From positions 1-6,217 of the forward strand of contig JALVXE010000203.1 in assembly GCA_027038385.1 (NCBI GenBank): a stretch of DNA of 6,217 nucleotides, written 5' to 3'. The DNA comes from Thermotogaceae bacterium. GTDB lineage: Bacteria > Thermotogota > Thermotogae > Thermotogales > Thermotogaceae. The position numbers and the translations under genes are program-made. This document shows, piece by piece, positions 1 to 4,968 of this stretch (its first letter is position 1; the number at the start of each line of letters is the position of its first letter). The notes beneath the pieces are model-generated. The model was given only the letters and a program-made list of their open reading frames with translations. It searched no databases and had not been told where the DNA came from.

Positions 1-536
1 GAGGGAGAGACCTCAAAAATATCAGGACGATAATGGCGGATCAGATAGGAATGCTTGCCACGGTGATGAACGCAATCTATTTGAAAGAAGTTCTGGAAAA
101 TCATGGGATACCGTCCGTTGTGTTCTCATCGATAACAGACCTTCCCGCTGTGAAGAGACTCGAATATGGTGAAGTTGAAAACGCGCTCAAGAGCGGCAGA
201 GTGGTTGTTTTCGGTGGAGGAACTTCCAATCCGCTATTCACAACCGATACCGCAGCGGCTTTAAGAGCGGCAGAGATGGGAGCAAAGATCCTGCTTAAGG
301 CCACGAAAGTCGATGGGGTTTACAGCGATGATCCGAAGAAAAATCCAGACGCGGTTAAATTCGACAGATTAACTTTTGACGATGTTATAGAAAGAGACCT
401 AGAAATCATGGATCTTGAAGCTTTCAACATGTGTAGAAGACTCGGAATTGAAGTTGTTGTCTTCAATTTCTTCGTTCCTGGTAACACGTTGAGAGCTTTG
501 AGAGGTGAAGTTGGAACAAAGATAACCCAAAAATAG
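1..536 (+). CDS. pyrH: UMP kinase (uridylate kinase), 5'-truncated
   Basis: This is the C-terminal part of bacterial UMP kinase, the cytoplasmic enzyme that phosphorylates UMP to UDP with ATP in pyrimidine nucleotide synthesis. The reading frame is open from the window edge (first full codon at 3). The ATG at 33 is an internal Met, because the residues before it (GRDLKNIRTI) already fit the family. About 177 residues are visible against roughly 230-240 for a full protein, so the N-terminal phosphate-binding part is missing. Recognisable blocks are DQIGMLATVMNA, the glycine-rich VVVFGGGTSNPLFTTDTAAA, LKATKVDGVYSDDP, and MDLEAFNMCRRLGI near the end. These match the amino-acid-kinase fold of PyrH rather than aspartokinase or carbamate kinase. 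The gene ends in TAG. It may be cotranscribed with tldD 51 bases downstream, since no strong terminator separates them. Identification is secure from family motifs; the truncation is simply the window edge. Confidence 0.96.
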   Translation, partial: GRDLKNIRTIMADQIGMLATVMNAIYLKEVLENHGIPSVVFSSITDLPAVKRLEYGEVENALKSGRVVVFGGGTSNPLFTTDTAAALRAAEMGAKILLKATKVDGVYSDDPKKNPDAVKFDRLTFDDVIERDLEIMDLEAFNMCRRLGIEVVVFNFFVPGNTLRALRGEVGTKITQK

Positions 537-554
537 GGGTTTTGAAAGCCGTTG

Positions 555-563
555 TGATATACT
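555..563 (+). promoter_or_regulatory. Possible extended -10 promoter for tldD
   Basis: The sequence TGATATACT gives a TG dinucleotide one base before a TATACT hexamer (one mismatch to TATAAT), which is the extended -10 form. It lies 24 bases before the tldD start. No good -35 hexamer stands 16-18 bases upstream. TTGAAA at 542-547 is only 10 bases away, which is too close. Transcription would begin near 570. This is inferred from pattern only. Confidence 0.35.
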
Positions 564-572
564 TTTCCAGGC

Positions 573-584
573 TAAAGGGGGGAT
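573..584 (+). promoter_or_regulatory. Ribosome binding site of tldD (G6 type)
   Basis: TAAAGGGGGGAT stands just before the ATG at 588. It resembles the consensus AAAGGAGGTGAT with the central A replaced by G, still able to pair by G-U wobble. The same 12 bases recur before the second BMP gene at 3077-3088. The site supports the ATG at 588 as the tldD start. Confidence 0.7.
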
Positions 585-587
585 GAG

Positions 588-1973
588 ATGATCGACAAAG
601 AGACAGCGAAAGAGATACTGGATATAGCCCTGTCAAGAGGTGGAGATTTCGCCGAGATATTCATAGAAGAGAAGGTTGTGACCACTATAAGATATGACAA
701 CGGTAAAGTCGAGATAGCATCCTACAGTAAAGACAGAGGGGCTGGTATAAGGCTTATAGATGGGGAACTCACTTATTATGCTTCTTCTACTGGCGTTGAT
801 GTGAACAAGATGAAAGAACTTGCAAGATCTTTGGCAGATGCCCTCGGAAAGGAAAGAAAAGTCAGCGCTAATTCCCTCAACCAAACTCTTACCCCAAACC
901 ACACACCTTATGAGATCGCGTTCGAAGAAGTCCCGATAGAGAGAAAGATGGAAGTGGTGAAAAAGGCAGCCAAGATAGCTAAGGAATACGATGAGAGAAT
1001 AATTCAGGTGAAAGTTTACTACTCAGATCAAGAGAGAGACGTGTGGATATACAACTCTGAAGGGAAGTTCGTGACGGATGTCAGAAATTATCCTTTCATA
1101 TACGTAGAAGTTGTGGCAAGCGATGGAAAAGAAGTTTTCATGGGAAGAGATGTTTGGGGAGAAAATAGGGGATTTGAGTTCTTCACCGAAGAGGTCATCG
1201 AGAGGGTTGCTAAGACCGCTGCGGATGTCGCGATCCACCAGCTCGAGGCTGAAGACGCCCCGGCTGGGGAGTTCACGGTGGTGATATCCTCCCAGGCTGG
1301 CGGAACGATGATCCACGAGGCGTGTGGGCACGCTCTAGAGGCGGATCTGGTTCTCAAAGGCGGATCGGTATTTGCAGGAAAAGTTGGGCAGAAAGTGGCT
1401 TTCGAAAAGGTCACGGTTGTTGATGACGGAACGCTTGAGAACTATAGGGGATCGATGAACTTTGACGATGAGGGAAATCCGACTGAGAGAACAGTTTTAA
1501 TAGAGAACGGCGTTTTGAAAGGATACATGCATTCTATGCTCACCGCTAAAAAGATGGGAGTCAAGCCAACTGGAAACGGAAGAAGAGAGAGCTATGAACA
1601 CATACCCATCCCGAGGATGAGAAACACGTTCATAGAGGCTGGAGATACGGATCCAGAGGAGATCATATCGTCGGTGGATAAAGGAATACTCGTCGTCAAG
1701 ATGGGTGGCGGTCAGGTGGATATAGTTTCCGGCGATTTCACCTTCGGTGTTCCGAAATCATACCTCATAGAGAATGGAAAGATCACGAAAAAGCTCAGAG
1801 GAGCTTCGCTAGTTGGAAATGGTGCTGAGGTTCTTTTGAACATAGACATGGTTGGGAATGATTTGGGTTTTGCCGTTGGGACATGTGGAAAGGACGGACA
1901 AGGAGCACCGGTTTCCGACGGTCTTCCAACTATAAGGATAAGAAAGATGGTTGTTGGAGGAAGGGCGAAATAG
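588..1973 (+). CDS. tldD: TldD-family zinc metallopeptidase
   Basis: This 461-residue protein has the length and layout of the TldD/PmbA (TldE) family, cytoplasmic zinc proteases. In E. coli TldD-TldE processes microcin B17 and degrades the CcdA antitoxin. The metal site of the TldD (catalytic) branch is present. HEACGH at residues 243-248 is the HExxxH motif, with His243 and His248 as likely zinc ligands and Glu244 as the catalytic base. Cys433, in GTCGKDGQGAPVSDG near the C terminus, is the likely third ligand. The N-terminal half (about 1-210) is the usual mixed alpha/beta domain, beginning with the helical ETAKEILDIALSRGGDFAE segment. TldE/PmbA homologues lack the HExxxH motif, so this is the TldD subunit. 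The start is ATG with a strong ribosome site. No tldE gene is adjacent in this window, although the two subunits are often neighbours elsewhere. Two BMP binding-protein genes follow after 28 bases, probably in the same transcript. The natural substrate cannot be told from the sequence. Confidence 0.95.
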   Translation: MIDKETAKEILDIALSRGGDFAEIFIEEKVVTTIRYDNGKVEIASYSKDRGAGIRLIDGELTYYASSTGVDVNKMKELARSLADALGKERKVSANSLNQTLTPNHTPYEIAFEEVPIERKMEVVKKAAKIAKEYDERIIQVKVYYSDQERDVWIYNSEGKFVTDVRNYPFIYVEVVASDGKEVFMGRDVWGENRGFEFFTEEVIERVAKTAADVAIHQLEAEDAPAGEFTVVISSQAGGTMIHEACGHALEADLVLKGGSVFAGKVGQKVAFEKVTVVDDGTLENYRGSMNFDDEGNPTERTVLIENGVLKGYMHSMLTAKKMGVKPTGNGRRESYEHIPIPRMRNTFIEAGDTDPEEIISSVDKGILVVKMGGGQVDIVSGDFTFGVPKSYLIENGKITKKLRGASLVGNGAEVLLNIDMVGNDLGFAVGTCGKDGQGAPVSDGLPTIRIRKMVVGGRAK

Positions 1974-1985
1974 TCTAAAACTCAC

Positions 1986-1993
1986 AGGAGGGG
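1986..1993 (+). promoter_or_regulatory. Ribosome binding site fixing the GTG start of the first BMP gene
   Basis: AGGAGGGG lies eight bases before the GTG at 2002. It rules out the longer reading that begins with TTG at 1951 inside tldD. The GTG start also places a basic, then hydrophobic, signal peptide exactly at the N terminus, as in the downstream paralogue. Confidence 0.8.
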
Positions 1994-2001
1994 GTGTTAT
2001 C

Positions 2002-3069
2002 GTGAAGAGACTGCTCTTGGTGTTTCTGGTTGCATTGGTGGCTCTCGTAGGGTTCTCTATAAAGGTTGCCTTTCTCTACATAGGTCCTGTCGGTGACCAT
2101 GGATGGACCTACGCGCATGACCTTGGGAGACGCTATCTAGAGGAGCATGTGGCAGGTGTTGAGACGACCTACGTAGAAGGCGTTCCGGAAGGTATGCAAG
2201 CTTACCAAACTATAGAGAGTCTCATCAAGCAGGGATACAAGGTGATATTCGCCACGAGTTTTGGATACATGGACGCCGTTGCAAAAGCCGCCAAAGCTTA
2301 TCCTAACGTCTACTTTTTCCACTGCTCTGGGTACAAGTACAATCACACGAATTTCACCGCGTACTTCGGTAGGATGTATCAGCCTTCGTTCCTCGCTGGA
2401 ATAATGGCGGGTATGATGACGAAGACAAACAAGATAGGGTATGTCGAGCCTATACCGATACCGGAAGTCGTCAGGATAACGAATGCTTTCGCGCTAGGCG
2501 TTAAGATGGTCAATCCTCAGGCGAAGATCTACGTGGTTTGGACCCACAGCTGGTTCGACCCGGCAACTGAGAAAGAAGCTGCGGAGGCTCTGTTCGACCT
2601 TGGGATAGACGTTCTGGCGCAGCAGACTGACTCCTCCGCTCCCGTCCAGGCGGCTGAGGAGAACGGAGTATACTCAATTGGATACAACTCTGATATGAGT
2701 GCGTTCGGTCCGAACTTCTACATAGGGGCTCCCGTTTGGAGATGGGGGGTCTACTACGCGAAAGTCGTGAAGGATATCATGAAGGGAACCTATAAAGCAG
2801 GCTTTTACTGGGGAGGAATGGACGACGGTATAGTTGACCTCCAGATGACGGACAAAGTTCCGGATAACGTCAGAAACATGGTCAACGCATTCGCCACGCT
2901 GATGAAGGAAGGAAAATTCGATCCATTCAAGACCCCGATAATGAAGATATACGATCAGGACGGCAACCTGAAAGCCGAGCCTGGAAAGGGCTTGACGGAT
3001 AAAGATCTCCTCAGCATGATGTGGTTCGTTGACAACATAGTCGGGAATATCCCGAAAAGTTCTGAATAA
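2002..3069 (+). CDS. BMP/PnrA-family solute-binding protein, copy 1
   Basis: This 355-residue secreted binding protein belongs to the BMP (Med, PnrA-like) family, whose characterised members deliver purine nucleosides to ABC transporters. The start is GTG. An N-terminal signal peptide (Lys2-Arg3, then hydrophobic residues 4-18) has a plausible signal-peptidase I site after Ser19 (GFS|IKV). There is no lipobox cysteine; the only early cysteine is Cys108, deep in the domain. Family blocks are KVAFLYIGPVGDHGWTYAHD, TSFGYMD, HCSGYKYNHTNFTAYFGRMYQ, MTKTNKIGYV, NAFALGVKMVNP, YNSDMSAF and KIYDQDGNLKAEPGKGLTD. It is roughly two-thirds identical by eye to the next gene, and numbering stays aligned through most of the domain. 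Several probable pocket positions differ: Glu149-Pro150-Ile151, Gln208-Thr209, Ser212, Arg247 and Val250. No permease or ATPase gene is nearby. A purine or related nucleobase/nucleoside ligand is a family-based guess; the true ligand is unknown. Confidence 0.93.
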   Translation: MKRLLLVFLVALVALVGFSIKVAFLYIGPVGDHGWTYAHDLGRRYLEEHVAGVETTYVEGVPEGMQAYQTIESLIKQGYKVIFATSFGYMDAVAKAAKAYPNVYFFHCSGYKYNHTNFTAYFGRMYQPSFLAGIMAGMMTKTNKIGYVEPIPIPEVVRITNAFALGVKMVNPQAKIYVVWTHSWFDPATEKEAAEALFDLGIDVLAQQTDSSAPVQAAEENGVYSIGYNSDMSAFGPNFYIGAPVWRWGVYYAKVVKDIMKGTYKAGFYWGGMDDGIVDLQMTDKVPDNVRNMVNAFATLMKEGKFDPFKTPIMKIYDQDGNLKAEPGKGLTDKDLLSMMWFVDNIVGNIPKSSE

Positions 3070-3076
3070 AACTTCG

Positions 3077-3088
3077 TAAAGGGGGGAT
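3077..3088 (+). promoter_or_regulatory. Ribosome binding site of the second BMP gene (G6 type)
   Basis: TAAAGGGGGGAT is identical over 12 bases to the tldD ribosome site and ends four bases before the GTG start at 3093. It supports that start, which is followed by a signal peptide. Confidence 0.7.
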
Positions 3089-3092
3089 TTCT

Positions 3093-4157
3093 GTGAGAAA
3101 GCTTCTGTTTGCAGGACTTATACTTGCGGCTTTCCTGAGTTTTGCAGTTACCAAGGTCGCCTTCATCTATGTGGGTCCTGTCGGTGACGCCGGATGGACC
3201 TATGCTCATGACCTTGGTAGGAAGTACTTGGAGGAGCACGTTCCTGGTATAGTGACAGACTATCAGGAGAGTGTTCCGGAGGGTAAAGAGTCAATAAAAG
3301 TCCTTGAGTCCTACGTAAAAAAGGGCTACAAGATTATATTCACCACAAGTTTTGGATACATGGATGCCACCGCGGAGATGGCTAAGAAGTATCCGAATGT
3401 CGCATTCTTCCACTGTTCTGGATACAAGTATAACCACACGAACTTCACCGCGTACTTCGGTAGAATGTACCAGGCGAGGTTCCTCACCGGAATAGTTGCC
3501 GGTATGATGACGAAGACCAATATCATAGGATACGTGGCGGCTCACCCGATACCGGAGGTCATCAGGGGGATCAACGCTTTCGCACTTGGGGTAAAACTCG
3601 TCAACCCGAAGGCCAAGGTCAAGGTAGTCTGGACACACACATGGTTCGACCCATCAACTGAGAGAGAAGCCGCTGAGGCACTCTTGGATGCTGGTGCAGA
3701 TATACTCGCTCAGCACCAGGATTCTCCAGCTCCGGTTCAAGCTGCTGCTGATAGGGGAGCTTACGCGATCGGATACAACTCCGATATGAGTGCGTTCGCT
3801 CCAGATAACATTCTCACTTCCGCGGTTTGGAACTGGGGACCATTCTACGTCGCTGCGGTTAAGGGAGTTCTCAACGGAACTTGGAAACACGGATTCTACT
3901 GGTGGGGAATGGACAAGGGAATAGTCGACATAGCTCCGTTTGGTCCAGCCGTTCCAGACAACGTAAAATCTGTTGTGAACGCCTTCAAGAGCTTGATCAA
4001 ACAGGGCTTGTTCGATCCGTTCAAGACCCCGATAATGAAGATATACGATCAGGATGGAAACCTGAGAGCCGAACCTGGAAAAGGCCTGACGGATAAAGAA
4101 CTCCTCAGCATGGATTGGTTCGTCGATAACGTTGAAGGAACCATACCTAAGGAGTGA
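3093..4157 (+). CDS. BMP/PnrA-family solute-binding protein, copy 2
   Basis: This 354-residue secreted BMP-family binding protein is a tandem paralogue of the preceding gene, 23 bases downstream. The GTG start is followed by a signal peptide (Arg2-Lys3, hydrophobic 4-15) with a good signal-peptidase I site after Ala18 (SFA|VTK). As in copy 1 there is no lipobox. The family blocks KVAFIYVGPVGDAGWTYAHD, TSFGYMD, HCSGYKYNHTNFTAYFGRMYQ, MTKTNIIGYV and YNSDMSAF are present. At variable pocket-like positions it carries Ala149-Ala150-His151, His208-Gln209, Pro212, Asn247 and Pro250. From memory, this pattern (PIPEV, QHxDSPAP, WNWGPFY) is closer to the common form of this BMP branch than copy 1 is. 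A one-residue insertion near VDIAPFGPAVPDNV and a shorter tail are the only length differences. A strong terminator follows, making this the last gene of its unit. A nucleoside-like ligand is inferred from the family only. Confidence 0.93.
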   Translation: MRKLLFAGLILAAFLSFAVTKVAFIYVGPVGDAGWTYAHDLGRKYLEEHVPGIVTDYQESVPEGKESIKVLESYVKKGYKIIFTTSFGYMDATAEMAKKYPNVAFFHCSGYKYNHTNFTAYFGRMYQARFLTGIVAGMMTKTNIIGYVAAHPIPEVIRGINAFALGVKLVNPKAKVKVVWTHTWFDPSTEREAAEALLDAGADILAQHQDSPAPVQAAADRGAYAIGYNSDMSAFAPDNILTSAVWNWGPFYVAAVKGVLNGTWKHGFYWWGMDKGIVDIAPFGPAVPDNVKSVVNAFKSLIKQGLFDPFKTPIMKIYDQDGNLRAEPGKGLTDKELLSMDWFVDNVEGTIPKE

Positions 4158-4174
4158 TTGAAAGTCGAATTCCG

Positions 4175-4203
4175 AAGGGGCGCCCTGCAAGGCGCCCCTT
4201 TTT
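4175..4203 (+). terminator. Intrinsic terminator after the BMP pair
   Basis: AAGGGGCGCC (4175-4184) and GGCGCCCCTT (4191-4200) form a perfect 10-bp GC-rich stem with the six-base loop CTGCAA. The stem runs into a T tract at 4199-4203. It starts 17 bases after the BMP copy 2 stop codon. It separates the tldD-BMP-BMP unit from the crcB unit and looks one-directional, since there is no A tract on the other side. Confidence 0.93.
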
Positions 4204-4205
4204 GA

Positions 4206-4214
4206 TGTTAAAAT
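4206..4214 (+). promoter_or_regulatory. Extended -10 promoter for crcB
   Basis: TGTTAAAAT is a TGn-TAAAAT extended -10 element placed three bases after the terminator T tract and seven bases before the crcB ribosome site GGAGG (4222-4226). No convincing -35 exists, because that region lies within the terminator hairpin. Transcription would start near 4220, leaving a leader of only about 15 bases. The location between a strong terminator and the next gene supports it. Confidence 0.55.
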
Positions 4215-4235
4215 CCGCTCTGGAGGTGCAAGAGT

Positions 4236-4613
4236 TTGGATCTCGTTGTCGTAATGCTCGGAGGATCGATGGGAGCTCTTTTGAGGTATCTCGTTACGAG
4301 GTTATTTGGGAACCTTTTTCCGTTCTCAAGGATGCCTTGGGGAACACCGCTGGTGAATGTCGTCGGATCTTTCTTTCTGTCGCTTTTGATGTTCTCTTTT
4401 ATAAACAAAGGGACTCCTTCAAGGGAGACGGTTCTTTTGCTTGGAACCGGCTTTTTGGGAGCTTTCACGACGTTCTCCACATTCACTTACGAATCGCTGT
4501 CTCTTTTGGAAGAAGACATTCTAACCGGCTTGATCTACATCTTGGTGAACTTGGGACTTGGGTTCCTCGGAGCTTACTTTGGCATGGTACTCGGTAGGGG
4601 GTGGAAGTCTTGA
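4236..4613 (+). CDS. crcB: CrcB/Fluc fluoride channel
   Basis: This 125-residue membrane protein belongs to the CrcB/Fluc family, which works as a dual-topology dimer letting fluoride leave the cell. The length and four hydrophobic segments (roughly residues 3-25, 36-56, 65-85 and 95-120) are typical. Family motifs are GGSMGALLRY (9-18), GTPLVNVVGSF (36-46, including the conserved Asn41) and GFLGAFTTFSTFTYE (72-86). The last contains the Phe80/Phe83 pair expected to line the pore and the Gly-Ala-Phe-Thr-Thr segment near the central sodium site. The start is TTG at 4236, seven bases after GGAGGTG. The stop overlaps the start of the DUF190 gene, indicating translational coupling. The leader is too short for a fluoride riboswitch. 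Identification is firm. Confidence 0.96.
   Translation: MDLVVVMLGGSMGALLRYLVTRLFGNLFPFSRMPWGTPLVNVVGSFFLSLLMFSFINKGTPSRETVLLLGTGFLGAFTTFSTFTYESLSLLEEDILTGLIYILVNLGLGFLGAYFGMVLGRGWKS
4596..4603 (+). promoter_or_regulatory. Ribosome binding site deciding the DUF190 start
   Basis: AGGGGGTG within the end of crcB is correctly spaced for TTG at 4610, about eight bases from the last G of the run. It overlaps the alternative GTG at 4601, so TTG 4610 is preferred. Confidence 0.6.
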
Positions 4614-4930
4614 AACTCTTGAAGGTGTATCTGGGGGAGAAAGATAAGCACGGTCACAGACCGATGTTTGAGTATATAGTGGAGATGGCCTACAAAATGG
4701 GGATGAAAGGTGTGACGGTGTATAAGGGTATAATGGGATTCGGTTGTAAAAGGCACATGCACAGGAGTGATTTTTTCTCTTTATCACCAGACCTTCCTGT
4801 GGTGATGGAGATAGTGGATGATGAGGAAAAAATAGATAAGTTCGTTGAGGAAATAAGACATCTCGATTTCGATGGATTGATAACGATTTCCGATGTTGAA
4901 GTTGTTAAGATCGGTGACTCTGGAAAATGA
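4610..4930 (+). CDS. DUF190 (PII-like) protein
   Basis: This 106-residue soluble DUF190 protein has a small ferredoxin-like fold related to PII signalling proteins. From memory, a T. maritima member (TM0021) has a solved structure but no settled function. Family features are an opening KLLKVYLGE strand, HGHRPMFEYIVEMA helix (14-27), GVTVYKGIMGFG (34-45), HMHRSDFFSLSPDLPVVMEIVDDEEKI (49-75) and the closing GLITISDVEVV strand (89-99). The TTG start overlaps the crcB stop as TTGA, so translation is probably coupled. DUF190 genes commonly sit beside crcB or are fused to it, which suggests a role linked to fluoride export, possibly as a regulator or cytosolic partner of the channel; this is inference. 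An upstream in-frame GTG at 4601 would add three residues but coincides with the ribosome site. Confidence 0.92.
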   Translation: MKLLKVYLGEKDKHGHRPMFEYIVEMAYKMGMKGVTVYKGIMGFGCKRHMHRSDFFSLSPDLPVVMEIVDDEEKIDKFVEEIRHLDFDGLITISDVEVVKIGDSGK

Positions 4931-4940
4931 AGCCACCGGA

Positions 4941-4949
4941 TGATAAAAT
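4941..4949 (+). promoter_or_regulatory. Possible internal extended -10 promoter before the PfkB gene
   Basis: TGATAAAAT is an extended -10 element 11 bases after the DUF190 stop. TGGAAA at 4921-4926 stands 17 bases upstream of the hexamer and matches four of six bases of TTGACA. Transcription would begin near 4956, at the edge of the ribosome site, leaving a leader of about 13 bases. It would allow the PfkB and CBS genes to be expressed apart from crcB. Confidence 0.45.
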
Positions 4950-4955
4950 GACCAA

Positions 4956-4962
4956 GGGAGGG
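4956..4962 (+). promoter_or_regulatory. Ribosome binding site deciding the PfkB start
   Basis: GGGAGGG directly abuts an in-frame ATG at 4963, which is too close to use, but is six bases from TTG at 4969. The TTG start also gives the usual family N terminus, MKVLTVTLNPALDR. Confidence 0.6.
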
Positions 4963-4968
4963 ATGAAT

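Noticed and set aside
524..541. Hairpin AACCC/GGGTT with following T's as a pyrH terminator
   Set aside because: The stem is only 5 bp with an 8-base A-rich loop, it overlaps the stop codon, and the T run is four bases and partly in the stem. It is too weak to call.
1951..2001. Longer BMP copy 1 starting at TTG 1951 inside tldD
   Set aside because: It has no ribosome site, would put 17 residues before the signal peptide, and GTG 2002 has a perfect AGGAGGGG at proper spacing.
3063..3072. TGAATAAAAC as a promoter for BMP copy 2
   Set aside because: The TG is two bases, not one, from the hexamer, the last base is C, and there is no -35. The sequence includes the BMP copy 1 stop codon and the genes look cotranscribed.
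3654..4190. 178-codon minus-strand reading frame opposite BMP copy 2
   Set aside because: It is antisense to a well-conserved coding region and its start lies in the terminator stem. Its protein looks like reverse-strand noise.
4204..4235. Fluoride (crcB-motif) riboswitch upstream of crcB
   Set aside because: Only about 32 bases separate the terminator from the start codon, and the predicted leader is about 15 bases. The riboswitch aptamer is longer and its conserved elements are not seen.
4154..4597. 147-codon + strand reading frame overlapping crcB
   Set aside because: It lies in another frame of the clearly real crcB gene, runs through the terminator, and its protein has no family features.
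4927..4968. PfkB start at ATG 4927 (ATGA overlap with the DUF190 stop) or ATG 4963
   Set aside because: The first adds residues not found in the family and covers the candidate promoter. The second abuts its ribosome site with no spacing. The coupled start at 4927 cannot be fully excluded.
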